Origin: a virus
DNA length: 57,929 nucleotides
Reading direction: 5' to 3' (one strand)
Virus record (IMG/VR): IMGVR_UViG_3300043119_000538
Span: 1 to 57,929 of that record
The position numbers and the translations under genes were made by a program. How positions within the stretch are numbered: the first letter of the stretch is position 1; every line of letters starts with the position of its first letter. Under the pieces are notes generated by a model, which saw nothing but the letters and a program-made list of their open reading frames with translations, did not search any database and was not told the origin of the DNA. This document shows positions 21,199 to 32,161 of this stretch, piece by piece.

Positions 21199-23529
21199 AT
21201 GTCTCGTCTTATTGTAAGTAATTTTCGTACACATGCCGCTGCTCAATTTCTTGAGTCTGTGAATGAATCTGCTAATTCAATCTATTATATTGGTGCCCAT
21301 AAAAGCACACCTTTTACAAATGATAGTTCCCCACCAGATCCTGTGAATTCTATTATAGAAAACCATTATAATCTATACGATGATCTTATCTTTGGTAAAA
21401 ATATTACACCTGCTGATATTAAGCATATGATTCGAAATGTTTCTTGGACTTCTGGTACAATATATGATATGTATGATGATACAGTGGCCAATTTAGAGAC
21501 AAAGAACTTTTTTGTCGTATCACCTGAAAGTACAAATTATCATATATTTAAGTGTCTGAATAATAATAACAGGTCTCAATCAATAAGTCAACCATTATTT
21601 TCAGAAACATCGGCAGATGATGAAACTTATGTGACAAATGACGGGTATCAGTGGAAATATATGTTTTCTGTGGATGCATCTACATACTCCAAATTTGCCA
21701 CAGCAGAATATATTCCAGTTGTTCCAAATGCCAATGTGACATCTAATGCTGTGGTTGGTTCAATTAATACAATTCTTATTACAAACCCAGGTTCAGAATA
21801 CAATAGTTATGCAACAGGCACCATTAAGGAGGCCACTGTTGGTGGTAATACATTATTATATTCTATTTCATCAGAACGTTATTCTGAATATGATGTGACA
21901 TTATCAAGTGTGGCAGGATTTACTGAAGAAAAAGTTACATCACTAAATACCGCAACTAATAAAACATCAAATGGTGTTATTGTTGCCGTATTTACCTCAA
22001 ATAATACTTTAAGAATTACAAATGTTGATAGATCATTTAATCCAGGCGCAAATATTATTGGTGTTACAACAACTACTAATAGAACAATACTTTCAGCAAC
22101 ACCGCTTACGACATCATTAAATCCAAATGCCGGCTTTTATAAAAATAACTCATTTTATATTCGTTCAGGTTTAGGTGCAGGTCAGTTAAGAAATATCACA
22201 GAATATTATTCTACTGGTGATACTCGCCGTGTTCTATTAGATTCACCATTACAAACAGTTCCAGATGTAAGTTCTGTATTTGAAATTGGTCCACGTGTAG
22301 TCATTAATGGTGATGGATCAAATGCAAAAGCAATTGCCATTGTAAATCCATCAGCTAACTCAATTTCAGATATTGAAATTATTAACTCAGGATCAAATTA
22401 TACATTTGCAAATATTACAATTATTGCAAACACTGGTAACATTTCTACTGGTACTTCAAATGGTGTTATTAATACATCAACTGCAAAGGCAAGAGCAATC
22501 ATTTCTCCACAAGGTGGTCACGGTTCTGATGTAATTAATGAGTTATATGCAAATAGAATTGGTATTGGTATGTCATTTGCAAATACGGAATCAAGTACAA
22601 TTCCAGCAACAAATGATTTTAGAAAAATATCAATTATTAAAGATCCATTATTTGCAAATGTTCAATTGACATTATCGGCAAGTGTTGCAGCTAACTTTAC
22701 GGCAGGCGAATATATTGTTCAAGCTAACACTGGGGCAACAGGTCAAGTTTCAAATCGTGACGGTACAACATTACGACTTACCAACATAGATGGATTTTTT
22801 GGAACAGGAAATAGTACTGTAAACTACATTACTGGAAGTACAAGTAATACTACCGCAAGTGTTTCAGCAATTGATAGATCATTGACTACTTTTGATCAAC
22901 GTGAAATCTACAATGTTGTGATCACAAATACAGGTCCTGCTGATAAAGGTTTTGAACTTGATGAATTAGTTCTTCAGACAGGATTACAGTTAATTAGTTC
23001 AGACGTTGTAAAGTTAACAACAAATACTTCAGCATTTTCGTTCAGTGAAGGTGCATTAATTACACAATACAATGATTCTACAGTGACAGCAAATGGTATT
23101 ATTATTGATCGTGGTGCAAATACAATAACAATTAATCCTAATTTTGGCACATTTTTAGTTGGAAATAGTACTATCAATATTATTAAAACATCTGGAAATA
23201 CAGTTGTTGCGTCAGTATCAAATGTTGATAATACTTTCCAAGCAAATGGTTTAGGATATATTCACAGCCTGAATGGTAGTAATACAACAAGTACTGTAAT
23301 TGGTTTAACTGGTGTTCAAGGTGTATTTAATCTTTCTGATGATCCGTCAGGCGTTATAAATACATTTGTAGGGCAAATAAATGGTGCAACAGCTAAACTT
23401 ACCGGAAAAGTTAATACTTTGAATTCAGTAGTTGATGGTTCTGGCGAAATATTATATGTTGAAACATTTACTCCAATTGCTCGTAGTACTTCACAAACTG
23501 AAAAAGTAAAAATAATAATTGAATTTTAA
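21199..23529 (+). CDS. 8: gp8 baseplate wedge subunit
   Basis: A 776-residue protein; the ATG at 21199 is used because AAGGAA lies upstream, and the preceding in-frame TTG is not needed. T4 gp8 (334 aa) is much shorter; the extra length is beta-rich repeats, as in other marine T4-like phages. The N-terminus is diagnostic: SIYYIGAHKSTPFTNDSSPP, NLYDDLIFGKNITPADIKHM, IRNVSWTSGTIYDMYDDTV, NFFVVSPESTNYHIFKCLNN, GYQWKYMFSVDAS. These are the wedge contact segments. It is part of the 25-6-7-8 block. Confidence 0.88.
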   Translation: MSRLIVSNFRTHAAAQFLESVNESANSIYYIGAHKSTPFTNDSSPPDPVNSIIENHYNLYDDLIFGKNITPADIKHMIRNVSWTSGTIYDMYDDTVANLETKNFFVVSPESTNYHIFKCLNNNNRSQSISQPLFSETSADDETYVTNDGYQWKYMFSVDASTYSKFATAEYIPVVPNANVTSNAVVGSINTILITNPGSEYNSYATGTIKEATVGGNTLLYSISSERYSEYDVTLSSVAGFTEEKVTSLNTATNKTSNGVIVAVFTSNNTLRITNVDRSFNPGANIIGVTTTTNRTILSATPLTTSLNPNAGFYKNNSFYIRSGLGAGQLRNITEYYSTGDTRRVLLDSPLQTVPDVSSVFEIGPRVVINGDGSNAKAIAIVNPSANSISDIEIINSGSNYTFANITIIANTGNISTGTSNGVINTSTAKARAIISPQGGHGSDVINELYANRIGIGMSFANTESSTIPATNDFRKISIIKDPLFANVQLTLSASVAANFTAGEYIVQANTGATGQVSNRDGTTLRLTNIDGFFGTGNSTVNYITGSTSNTTASVSAIDRSLTTFDQREIYNVVITNTGPADKGFELDELVLQTGLQLISSDVVKLTTNTSAFSFSEGALITQYNDSTVTANGIIIDRGANTITINPNFGTFLVGNSTINIIKTSGNTVVASVSNVDNTFQANGLGYIHSLNGSNTTSTVIGLTGVQGVFNLSDDPSGVINTFVGQINGATAKLTGKVNTLNSVVDGSGEILYVETFTPIARSTSQTEKVKIIIEF

Positions 23530-23542
23530 GAGGCTAAAATAG

Positions 23543-26500
23543 ATGGGTCTAACTACTGATTTTAATCAAGCGCCATATTTTGATGATTTTAATGAAGCTA
23601 ATAGCTTTTATCGTGTGCTATTTAAGCCAGGTGTTGCACTACAAGCAAGAGAATTAACTCAACTTCAAACGATTCTTCAGAATCAAATTGAACGCTTTGG
23701 TAATAATATTCTTGTTGATGGTACAATTATTCAAGGTTGTAATTTTTCAGAAATTGATAATCTTGCATATATTAAAATTCTTGATCTGAATACTAATGGT
23801 CAACCAGTTTCAATGAGTTCATATGATGGACTTAAAATTATTGGTGCAACTACTGGTGTTTCAGGTGTTATTCAAACATATGCTAATGGATTAGAATCTC
23901 AAGATCCGGATTTAAATACTTTATTCTTTAAATATACAGGTTCTGGTAACCCAAATACTGAAATCAAAACATTTAATAGTACTGAAAACCTATATTTGCT
24001 GAATACCAGCAATACTATTATTGATACTGTTACTGCAGCAGGAAGTATTCTTACAGTTCCAGCAAATGCAGTTGGTAAAGCATATGGTATAAAAACTGGT
24101 GATGGTATCATTTATCAAAAAGGTTTCTTCTCACGTGTTGAAGAACAACTTACTGTAGTTTCAAAATATACAAACAGCCCAAATAATGTTGTGGTTGGTT
24201 TTAGTACTGATGAGTCAATTATTAATAGCAATGCAGATACATCATTGCTTGATAATGCAAATGGTTTTAATAACTATAATGCGCCAGGTGCTGATCGTTT
24301 AAAACTTACTCCAATTCTTGTGACGAAAACAACTGATGAAGCAATTGCAAATTCATCATTCTTTGCTATTCAAGAATATGCATATGGTCGTGTTATTCGT
24401 AGAAATAATGACACTCAATATAGCACGATTATGAGTGTAATTGAAAAGCGCACAAAAGAAGAATCAGGTAATTATATTGTTAATGATTTTGTAATTAATA
24501 CATCTGATAGCGCAAATACGTCTGCTATTGCACTTGATGTGAATAAAGGTTTAGCATATGTTGAAGGTAAGAGAGTAGAACTTCTTGACAAAATTAGTCT
24601 TGATCTTCCTAAATCATCTACATATTTGACTGAAAGTTCTCAGAATATTTCAACGAATTATGGTAACTATATTCTTGTCAAAGAATTCATGGGTCGGTTT
24701 GATACTCATCTTGGTGCAAACGTGGCACTTTATGATACAGTTCAGACTAATGTGACTGATGGTTCAATTGGATCAGCAGCAGGGACTTCCATTGGTACTG
24801 CAAAGATCATGGCAATCACTTATGATAGTGGTACTATTGGTTCAAACACTGCAATATATAAAGCATATATTTCTGACATTACTATGGCATCAACAAAGAA
24901 ATGGGATGATGTAAAAGCATTAGTTTATGCAACAAACGTTGGTACTGCTGATTTAATTACAACCACAATATATGATCAATCATTTAAACGCCGTGTATTT
25001 AATGTTGGTCGTTCAGCAATTAAAGCAATACCAGCAGCAAATACAACTACCTATTTTACATTAAGAACTGTTAATAATTCCTTAACAATGAGTTCAGGTG
25101 GTGTTCTATCATTTACACTTACAAGTGGTGAGTGGCCGTATTCAGTAGGTGCTTTGACAACAGATCAGAAAAAAGATCTTATTCTTGTTGCTGGTGCTAC
25201 TTCATCACCGTATGTTGCTAATAGACCAATTGATCTGACAAGTGCTACTGCGACAGTAACAAATACAACCAATATTTCAATTACAGTTGGAGCACCAGCC
25301 GGTTCTATTTCAAATTGTATTCTATATCACAATGTGAAAAAAGACGGTATCAATGCACCTACACAAAAGATCCTTGAAACTGTATATGTAAAAATTGCAT
25401 GTAACACAGCAACAACAAATAGCACAGGTCCTTGGAGTCTTGGATTCCCAGATGTCTACTCTATTGACAATGTGTATGTAGGTGACACAACAATTGGTTA
25501 TCAAGATGCTAATACCGCTGCTGATAAAACATCATTCTTTGTATTAAACTCAAATCAAAAAGATGATTATTATGGATTGGCAACAATCTCTAAAAAGTCT
25601 GGATTATCATTAGTAGCAAATTCAAATCTTGTTGTCAAATTGACAAGATTTAAAAAAGGTATTACTGATAATGGTTTCTTTAGTGTATTATCATATCCTA
25701 TTGATGATGCAAACACAGCTAATACTTCGGCAATTCAGACTTATGAAATTCCAACATTCACCTCAAGTGATGGTGCTATTTACGATCTAAGAGATGTTGT
25801 TGACTTTAGACCATATTCAGTTAATACTGCTGCAAATTCTGTAACTTCAGCTTCAGCATCAGTGAACCCATCTGCCACAATATCATTTAATACTGGTGGT
25901 CTTGTTCCTACACCAAACAAAGAATTGGTTGCGGATTATGAGTATTATCTGGCAAGAAAAGACTTGCTAATGATTGACACAACTGGAAATATTGTTCTCA
26001 AATCTGGCACACCTGCTGAAACTCCAATTGCACCGGCTGATCCTTCTGTTGGTATGGTATTGGCAGACATTTCAATTCCTCCATTCCCATCATTAACTGC
26101 TAAACTTGCAAATGCCGTCAAACGTAACCAATATGGTGTTTCACTATCAAAAAGAAACAATCGTCGTTACACAATGCGAGATGTAGGTCAAATTGATACA
26201 CGAGTAAACAATCTTGAATACTATACAGCTCTTAGTCTTTTGGAAACAACTACAAAAGATCTAATTATCACTGGTGCTGATGGGTTGAATAGATTTAAGA
26301 ATGGTATTTTGGTAGATAATTTTAGTGATCTTTTAGGTGCTAACATTGATGACCCAGAATATAATGCTGGCTATAATGTATCCACTCAAGAAATCAGTCC
26401 GATTTTTAGATTATATCCATTAACTATTAAACCTGATCTTACCGCAACAAATGCAAATGTGAGTGTCGGCATTTCAACTGTTACATTGAGAAAAAACACT

Positions 26501-28870
26501 GATAGCGTATTAATCAATCAACCATATGCAACTGGTTCAAGAAGATTGGCAGACCAATTCTGGTCATTCAAAGGTAATGCTAGAATATATCCATCATTTG
26601 ATGGGGGTTGGGATACTAACATTACACCAGAACCAAGTTTTGATGTGGATTCAACATCTATTTACAGATATTCAACAACTGGAAATGCTATAAGAACCAC
26701 TGGTGCAAATAAAACTGGCACCAATATTGAACAAACTGCATTTCAATCAGCTTACATGCGCCCACAAAATGTTCGTATTAGAGCAACAGGACTTCGTCCA
26801 AATGCTCGTCATTACTTTGCATTTGATAAAAAGAATGTTAATGCATTCTGCGCACCTGGAAAATTTTTAACAGGTAGTACAAATCTTGTCGACATCTATT
26901 CAACAGATCCTGATGGTACTACAGTAACTTCAGATTCAGGTGGAAATCTAACAGCTGTATTTACTATCCCAGCAAATACTTTCCTTGTTGGTGAAAGATT
27001 ATTAGAAATTGGTGATGTAAATGACTTTACATTAACACCTGATGCATATACTTCATATTCAAATATTGCATATACGGGATTTAATCCACCTCGTCCAACA
27101 CCACGTCGTCAAAATAGAGATCCACTTGCTCAAACATTTAGAATTGATAGAGATGCAGGTAAAGATAGTGTTCTTATGCTATCAAAACTTGAATTATATT
27201 TTAAGCAAAAGCCTGTTGATGCAAACATTGGTGTTACAATTGAAATTCGTGAAACTGTTAATGGTTACCCAAGTTCAAATAGCATTGTTAAAAATGGTGT
27301 TGTATACTTGGAAAACTCATCCATCAGTACTACTGTAAAAACTATTGTAACATTTGCAGAACCAGTTGAATTAAAAACAGATACTGAATATGCCTTTGTT
27401 GCTTTACCAGATAATGATCACCCTGATTATTATATTCATCTAAGTAAAGTCGGAGGTTATGATCCAGTTGCTAAAATCAATGTGACACACGACACATTTG
27501 ATGGCACATTGTTTACGTCAACAAACGGTCGTGCTTGGACCCCATATCAGGACGAAAATGCTAAATTTACATTGTATACTGGACAATATGATAAGTCTGG
27601 TTATCAACACTTTACTAACACTGATCATGAATTCTTTACAATTGTACCTACATCAAATTCATTTGTTGGTTCTGAATTGGTTGCAAAGGTTGCTGCTAAC
27701 CTAACACAAACAATTACGACTGTCAAATCAAATACTGAGATTGCTTATAGTGGTACCACATTGGTTGGCACAATAGCAGCAGGTGATTTTATTGGTTATT
27801 GGGCAAACACAACTGTAATTGATACATTAAAAGTATTAAGTGCTAATACTACTAAAATTGTTGTTGACAGACTACCAAAATATGCTAACACCTCTGCTAA
27901 TATTTTTAAAACAGTTGTTGGTGAAGTATCATATCAAGATACAAGTAAAACAATTTTACATCTGACTAATTCATCTGCATCTGCTTCATATTTGTTTGCA
28001 AATAATGACATAATTAGAGGTACCAAATCACAAGCAACCGCAACTATTACTACAGTTAATGCACTTAAGGTAAGTTCAATTCAAGCTAACATTGTTGATT
28101 CAAATTATCTATATACTGATTCAAAATATGAAGTAAGTATTATTAGAGATTCAACCGGTATTACAAATATTGCAACAAATCAACCTTTATCAATAGATGA
28201 TGATAACTTGTTCAATAAGAACCCTGCAACAATCTCTAGTAAATCATTATTGCCAGCCGATCGTGGTTTTAGAATTAAAGCATCATTAAGTAATAGTCAA
28301 ACTACCGCACCATATGATTCAACACCAATTATTGACTTTGGTGCATCGACAATAAATGTGATTGAATATCTGGTAAACAATGATTCAACAAATGAGACCA
28401 AAGCACTTGGTGGTAATGCATTAAGTAAGTATATTACATTGCCTACAACACTTGCTGAAAATCTAGATGCTGATGATCTTACGGTATATCTAACTGCTTA
28501 TAGACCAGCTGGAACTACAATTGAGATATATTCAAGATTTAAGAATAAGAGTGATCCAAGATTATTTGATGAGATTGAATGGACAGAATTAACATTAAAA
28601 GATTCATCAAATCTGACTTCATCATCAGCCGATGTCTTTGATTATCGTGAACTTCAGTATGTAATGCCTTCTGTAGCAACAGATGCATCATTAACAAATG
28701 GTGGTGGTGCTGCACTCAATATAGCAAATAGTAATACACTAACATATAAAGATCCTGCAGGAGCTGTATATACTGGTTATAAGCAATATGCAATTAAGAT
28801 TGTATTCTTGGCTACAGATTATTCTAGTGTTCCAAAGGTAAAAGATCTAAGAGCAATTGCACTTACCTAA
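23543..28870 (+). CDS. Giant DUF4815-type baseplate protein (gp10-like position)
   Basis: A 1775-residue structural protein, the largest in the window. It begins NQAPYFDDFNEANSFYRVLF, KPGVALQARELTQLQTILQN, QIERFGNNILVDGTIIQGCN, the DUF4815 N-terminus of marine T4-like baseplate proteins. Later parts contain VDFRPYS, ARKDLLMIDTTGNIVLKSGT, a helical MRDVGQIDTRVNNLEYYTAL, and the gp10-like stretch RRQNRDPLAQTFRID with ALPDNDHPDYYIHLSKVG. The final part is jelly-roll-like. It follows gp8 and most likely occupies the peripheral baseplate, as gp9/gp10 do in T4, and could contact fibres. The precise T4 equivalent is uncertain. Confidence 0.8.
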   Translation: MGLTTDFNQAPYFDDFNEANSFYRVLFKPGVALQARELTQLQTILQNQIERFGNNILVDGTIIQGCNFSEIDNLAYIKILDLNTNGQPVSMSSYDGLKIIGATTGVSGVIQTYANGLESQDPDLNTLFFKYTGSGNPNTEIKTFNSTENLYLLNTSNTIIDTVTAAGSILTVPANAVGKAYGIKTGDGIIYQKGFFSRVEEQLTVVSKYTNSPNNVVVGFSTDESIINSNADTSLLDNANGFNNYNAPGADRLKLTPILVTKTTDEAIANSSFFAIQEYAYGRVIRRNNDTQYSTIMSVIEKRTKEESGNYIVNDFVINTSDSANTSAIALDVNKGLAYVEGKRVELLDKISLDLPKSSTYLTESSQNISTNYGNYILVKEFMGRFDTHLGANVALYDTVQTNVTDGSIGSAAGTSIGTAKIMAITYDSGTIGSNTAIYKAYISDITMASTKKWDDVKALVYATNVGTADLITTTIYDQSFKRRVFNVGRSAIKAIPAANTTTYFTLRTVNNSLTMSSGGVLSFTLTSGEWPYSVGALTTDQKKDLILVAGATSSPYVANRPIDLTSATATVTNTTNISITVGAPAGSISNCILYHNVKKDGINAPTQKILETVYVKIACNTATTNSTGPWSLGFPDVYSIDNVYVGDTTIGYQDANTAADKTSFFVLNSNQKDDYYGLATISKKSGLSLVANSNLVVKLTRFKKGITDNGFFSVLSYPIDDANTANTSAIQTYEIPTFTSSDGAIYDLRDVVDFRPYSVNTAANSVTSASASVNPSATISFNTGGLVPTPNKELVADYEYYLARKDLLMIDTTGNIVLKSGTPAETPIAPADPSVGMVLADISIPPFPSLTAKLANAVKRNQYGVSLSKRNNRRYTMRDVGQIDTRVNNLEYYTALSLLETTTKDLIITGADGLNRFKNGILVDNFSDLLGANIDDPEYNAGYNVSTQEISPIFRLYPLTIKPDLTATNANVSVGISTVTLRKNTDSVLINQPYATGSRRLADQFWSFKGNARIYPSFDGGWDTNITPEPSFDVDSTSIYRYSTTGNAIRTTGANKTGTNIEQTAFQSAYMRPQNVRIRATGLRPNARHYFAFDKKNVNAFCAPGKFLTGSTNLVDIYSTDPDGTTVTSDSGGNLTAVFTIPANTFLVGERLLEIGDVNDFTLTPDAYTSYSNIAYTGFNPPRPTPRRQNRDPLAQTFRIDRDAGKDSVLMLSKLELYFKQKPVDANIGVTIEIRETVNGYPSSNSIVKNGVVYLENSSISTTVKTIVTFAEPVELKTDTEYAFVALPDNDHPDYYIHLSKVGGYDPVAKINVTHDTFDGTLFTSTNGRAWTPYQDENAKFTLYTGQYDKSGYQHFTNTDHEFFTIVPTSNSFVGSELVAKVAANLTQTITTVKSNTEIAYSGTTLVGTIAAGDFIGYWANTTVIDTLKVLSANTTKIVVDRLPKYANTSANIFKTVVGEVSYQDTSKTILHLTNSSASASYLFANNDIIRGTKSQATATITTVNALKVSSIQANIVDSNYLYTDSKYEVSIIRDSTGITNIATNQPLSIDDDNLFNKNPATISSKSLLPADRGFRIKASLSNSQTTAPYDSTPIIDFGASTINVIEYLVNNDSTNETKALGGNALSKYITLPTTLAENLDADDLTVYLTAYRPAGTTIEIYSRFKNKSDPRLFDEIEWTELTLKDSSNLTSSSADVFDYRELQYVMPSVATDASLTNGGGAALNIANSNTLTYKDPAGAVYTGYKQYAIKIVFLATDYSSVPKVKDLRAIALT

Positions 28871-28871
28871 C

Positions 28872-29078
28872 ATGATAAAAATAACAACCGATGATCCAAA
28901 CTTTAATCGTGATCCAAACTCTAGGGCTTTATTGAATTCAAATCAACAAGCCTTAGAGGATTACCGATTAAAAAAGAGTTTACAAAATAGGATAAATAGT
29001 TTAGAAGAGAATGTTACAAACTTAAATGTTAAACTTGATGACGTTCTCAATCTTCTAACCAAACTGATAGGTAATTAA
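28872..29078 (+). CDS. Small coiled-coil protein (68 aa)
   Basis: The start at ATG 28872 overlaps the tail of the DUF4815 gene region by none and follows its stop by one base; an in-frame TTG at 28857 is less likely. The N-terminal half is polar (KITTDDPNFNRDPNSRALLN). The C-terminal half is a clean coiled coil, LQNRINSLEENVTNLNVKLD then DVLNLLTKLIG. Similar small trimerising proteins accompany fibres in marine T4-like phages. It may link the fibre that follows to the baseplate. Confidence 0.6.
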   Translation: MIKITTDDPNFNRDPNSRALLNSNQQALEDYRLKKSLQNRINSLEENVTNLNVKLDDVLNLLTKLIGN

Positions 29079-29081
29079 TAA

Positions 29082-31208
29082 ATGTCAAAGAATACATATC
29101 TAGGTGCCAATGTTATAACAACTGACACTTTTGCTGGTTGGATTGATAAGACAAACCAAGTTCGAGATGACATGGGAAGAATTGTGGTTACGGTTACCAC
29201 AGCAACTGGTGCTGAACCAAATACCACAAACGCCGGATTAACTACAGGTAACCTAGCAATTCAAGGTGTTGTCACTGCTAACACAATTGCTGTAAGTTCT
29301 GCATTACGCGGTGGTACTGTTACCACGCCAAATAACTTAACAATCACCTCAAATGCTTTATTTACTACTACTGGTAATGTTGATATTACTGCCGCCAATA
29401 GTGTTACAGTTAGTGCAAATAATTTTAATGCTTCATCCAATATTACATTGAATGGTGGTGTTGGTAAAACTATTCGGATTGATACTGCTAATACAACCGT
29501 AAATACCGGTACATTTTTTGTTAATTCGAATTCAATCTTTAGTTCTAATGTAACAATTGTAGGTGCTAATACCACTATTGGTGATGCAGGTGCTGATAAG
29601 TTAAATGTAATTGCAGCATCAACATTTACTGCTAATGTGATACTAACCGGTACAAATACTGATATAAGTGGTACTCTTTCAGTTGCCAATCTTATTGTAA
29701 CTGGTACGACATCACTAGCCTCAAATGTAAGTTTCAGTGTTAATACAGCATTAGCTAATACATCAACAGTATATTCATTATTTGATTCACAAGGTAACAC
29801 AACAATTGGTAATGCAAGTACTGATAGATTAGATGTCAATGCAAATACACTATTTAGTTCAAATGTTACTATTACTGGCACAGCAACTGTTGGGTCATTA
29901 ATTGCTAATTCTAAAACAATTGCTGTTGGTGGAAATATTGCTACGGCAAATAGTCTTACAACTGCTGGTAACTTTGCTTTAACATTGACTCAAACCGGTG
30001 CTACCAATGTAACATTACCAGTTTCTGGCACACTTGCAACAACTGGTAACTTGGCACAATTTGCTGCTACAACATCAGCACAACTTGCCGGTGTTATTTC
30101 AGATGAAACAGGATCTGGTTTACTTGTATTTGGAACATCACCAATATTATCAGATGTCACTTTAAATGGTAATACAGCAATCGGTGGCAACATGATTGTC
30201 ACTGGTAATTTAACAATCAATGGCACTACTACAACTATTAATTCTACCACTTTAAGTATTGATGATAAAAATATTGAATTGGGTTCTGTTGTTACACCAA
30301 CCGATATTACTGCTGATGGTGGTGGTATTACACTTAAAGGTGCAACTGACAAAACATTTAATTGGATAAGTGCAACAAACGCATGGACATCATCTGAAGA
30401 TTTAAATCTATTAACTGGTAAGTCATATAAGATTAATGGTACTTCAGTTTTAAATGGTACCACTTTGGGTGCAGGTATTGTAAGTTCTAGTTTAACTTCT
30501 GTTGGAATATTGGCTTCTGTAACCATCACTGGCGGAACAATTAACGGGACAGCAATAGGTTCCACTACTGCAAACACTGGTAATTTTAGTACACTATCAA
30601 TTGCAGGTGTTAATATTGAGACAACATTAAGTGGAAAAGCTAATACTTCTGGTGCTACTTTCACAGGACAAGTTATTTTTGATGCTGGTCTTAAAACTAA
30701 TGATAGTGATCAGTTTAATCTTGGCACTGATAATGATTCTAATATTCGTCATACAGGTTCTCATTTACAAATTCAAAATGGAACTGGTAACTTTTACACA
30801 GACATTTCATCAGCTGGTCAAATTGTTTATAGAGACACAACAGGGACTGCTGTAGATCGTTTTACATTTGATATTCCAACAGGTAACTTTACCGCCGGTG
30901 GCGATATTACATCAAACTCTGATGCTCGACTAAAAGAGAATGTAATTACTGTCAGTAATGCTCTTGATAAAGTAACGTCTATGCGTGGTGTATATTTTAA
31001 TAAAATTGGTTATCTAGAACGCAAAATTGGTTTGATTGCACAAGAAGTTGAAGTTGTAATTCCTGAAGCAGTTACTGAAGATAAAGATGGGATCAAATCA
31101 GTTGCATATGCAAACTTGATGGGTCTTATTATTGAGGCTTTAAAAGATGTTAAAAATGAAATTGATTCAATCAAAACTGATATAAATAATATCATGTCAA
31201 AGGAGTAA
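29082..31208 (+). CDS. Tail fibre with C-terminal S74 self-cleaving chaperone
   Basis: A 708-residue fibre. The body is low-complexity Asn/Thr/Val/Ala beta sequence with repeated N-x-T-I-x-N motifs. The C-terminal about 100 residues are an intramolecular chaperone of peptidase family S74: TSNSDARLKENVITVSNALD, YFNKIGYLERKIGLIAQEVE, YANLMGLIIEALKDVKNEID. Ser613 and Lys618 in SDARLK fit the catalytic dyad, so the chaperone should release itself after trimer folding. A block at 30205-30364 is shared with the fibre at 38929. Start is three bases after the coiled-coil gene. Confidence 0.87.
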   Translation: MSKNTYLGANVITTDTFAGWIDKTNQVRDDMGRIVVTVTTATGAEPNTTNAGLTTGNLAIQGVVTANTIAVSSALRGGTVTTPNNLTITSNALFTTTGNVDITAANSVTVSANNFNASSNITLNGGVGKTIRIDTANTTVNTGTFFVNSNSIFSSNVTIVGANTTIGDAGADKLNVIAASTFTANVILTGTNTDISGTLSVANLIVTGTTSLASNVSFSVNTALANTSTVYSLFDSQGNTTIGNASTDRLDVNANTLFSSNVTITGTATVGSLIANSKTIAVGGNIATANSLTTAGNFALTLTQTGATNVTLPVSGTLATTGNLAQFAATTSAQLAGVISDETGSGLLVFGTSPILSDVTLNGNTAIGGNMIVTGNLTINGTTTTINSTTLSIDDKNIELGSVVTPTDITADGGGITLKGATDKTFNWISATNAWTSSEDLNLLTGKSYKINGTSVLNGTTLGAGIVSSSLTSVGILASVTITGGTINGTAIGSTTANTGNFSTLSIAGVNIETTLSGKANTSGATFTGQVIFDAGLKTNDSDQFNLGTDNDSNIRHTGSHLQIQNGTGNFYTDISSAGQIVYRDTTGTAVDRFTFDIPTGNFTAGGDITSNSDARLKENVITVSNALDKVTSMRGVYFNKIGYLERKIGLIAQEVEVVIPEAVTEDKDGIKSVAYANLMGLIIEALKDVKNEIDSIKTDINNIMSKE

Positions 31209-31211
31209 ATT

Positions 31212-31382
31212 ATGGCATTTGTTAACGGAAGTACTACATCACCATTTTATCTTAATAAGCAGACTATCACTGCTAATTATACGATCCCATCAACATATAA
31301 TGCTATGTCGGTAGGTCCAATCACAATTAACTCAGGCGTCACTGTGACTGTTCCAACTGGACAAGCATGGTCAATCGTATAA
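31212..31382 (+). CDS. Small conserved structural protein (56 aa)
   Basis: ATG at 31212 behind AAGGAG, stop at 31380-31382. The product begins MAFVNGSTTSPFYLNKQTIT and continues ANYTIPSTYNAMSVGPITIN, ending SGVTVTVPTGQAWSIV. This is a well-known small phage protein type with a turn-rich beta structure (PITINSGVTVTVP-G), common between fibre genes of marine phages. It may be a fibre decoration or tip. It lies three bases after the fibre gene and 12 bases before the next gene. Confidence 0.75.
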   Translation: MAFVNGSTTSPFYLNKQTITANYTIPSTYNAMSVGPITINSGVTVTVPTGQAWSIV

Positions 31383-31394
31383 GGATTCTAGAAC

Positions 31395-31763
31395 ATGAGT
31401 ACTCTTGTCGTAACCAATATCTCTGACGGCACAAATAGCACCACTTCAACAAACGCGATTAGGGGTTCAGCAAAAGCATGGGTGAACTTTAATGCAAGCT
31501 CAGGTGTGCCAACAGTTCGTAGTTCATTCAATATATCTACAATTACCGATAATGGTATAGGTCTTTATGCTCCAAACTTTACTGCTGCATTGACCTCCGC
31601 TAACTTTGTATTAGCAGGAACGGCTAGCCGTGCAACTGCTGTCACCTCTGCGACTATTCTTACATTATATGGTCAATCTACCTCACTTGCAAATATATCC
31701 GTTTCTACAGATGCTGGCGGTTTGGTTGATTCACTTTATGCAAATATTGCGGTAATTGTTTAA
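31395..31763 (+). CDS. Small beta-rich structural protein (122 aa)
   Basis: It begins MSTLVVTNISDGTNSTTSTN, then RGSAKAWVNFNASSGVPTVR and SSFNISTITDNGIGLYAPNF. The AWVNF-x-G...SFNISSITDNG pattern is common in virion or fibre-tip proteins of marine phages, often as a separate receptor-side module. All-beta, no cysteine. The final base is shared with the next start. Role in host attachment is inferred from location. Confidence 0.65.
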   Translation: MSTLVVTNISDGTNSTTSTNAIRGSAKAWVNFNASSGVPTVRSSFNISTITDNGIGLYAPNFTAALTSANFVLAGTASRATAVTSATILTLYGQSTSLANISVSTDAGGLVDSLYANIAVIV

Positions 31764-32161
31764 TGTACTATACTGATTATGTTGTACTATTTGAAGATCC
31801 TTTAACACCTGATGCACCAGTACAAGTTATGATACCGACACCAGAGTTTATGCATTTTGCACTTGAAGGAGGACATCTTCCAAATATTGATGCATATATT
31901 GAGGATCGTGAATATGAAGAAGAATGGACAAAAAATAATCCTGGTAAAATATTTAGTTGGGAATGTGAACCAAAACATTGGAATGCTCAAAGAATCGGAC
32001 CACTAACAGAAGAACAAGCAATTGAGTATCTTATTATAAAAGACCTTCCTCAAAGAGTATGGGCTGACACTCAATCAAACATAACAAGATTTGCAATCGT
32101 TAAACGAGCGCAATTACCAGAAACAAGAGAATGGCGTAACGCTTGGAGACTAAAACAATGA
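31763..32161 (+). CDS. Hypothetical protein in fibre region (132 aa)
   Basis: An acidic, Trp/Tyr-rich soluble protein of 132 residues with IPTPEFMHFALEGGHLPNID and RIGPLTEEQAIEYLIIKDLP, ending RAQLPETREWRNAWRLKQ. The C-terminal EWRNAWRL resembles the FRNAW motif at the start of the next gene, as in small tail or fibre assembly proteins. Its start overlaps the previous stop and its stop overlaps the next start (ATGA). Possibly a fibre assembly factor; no firm family. Confidence 0.5.
   Translation: MYYTDYVVLFEDPLTPDAPVQVMIPTPEFMHFALEGGHLPNIDAYIEDREYEEEWTKNNPGKIFSWECEPKHWNAQRIGPLTEEQAIEYLIIKDLPQRVWADTQSNITRFAIVKRAQLPETREWRNAWRLKQ

Noticed and set aside
29261-30664. Long minus-strand frames (over 200 codons each) opposite the S74 fibre gene
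   Set aside because: They arise from the repetitive Asn/Thr/Val codons of the fibre; the sense protein has a clear S74 domain and fibre features.
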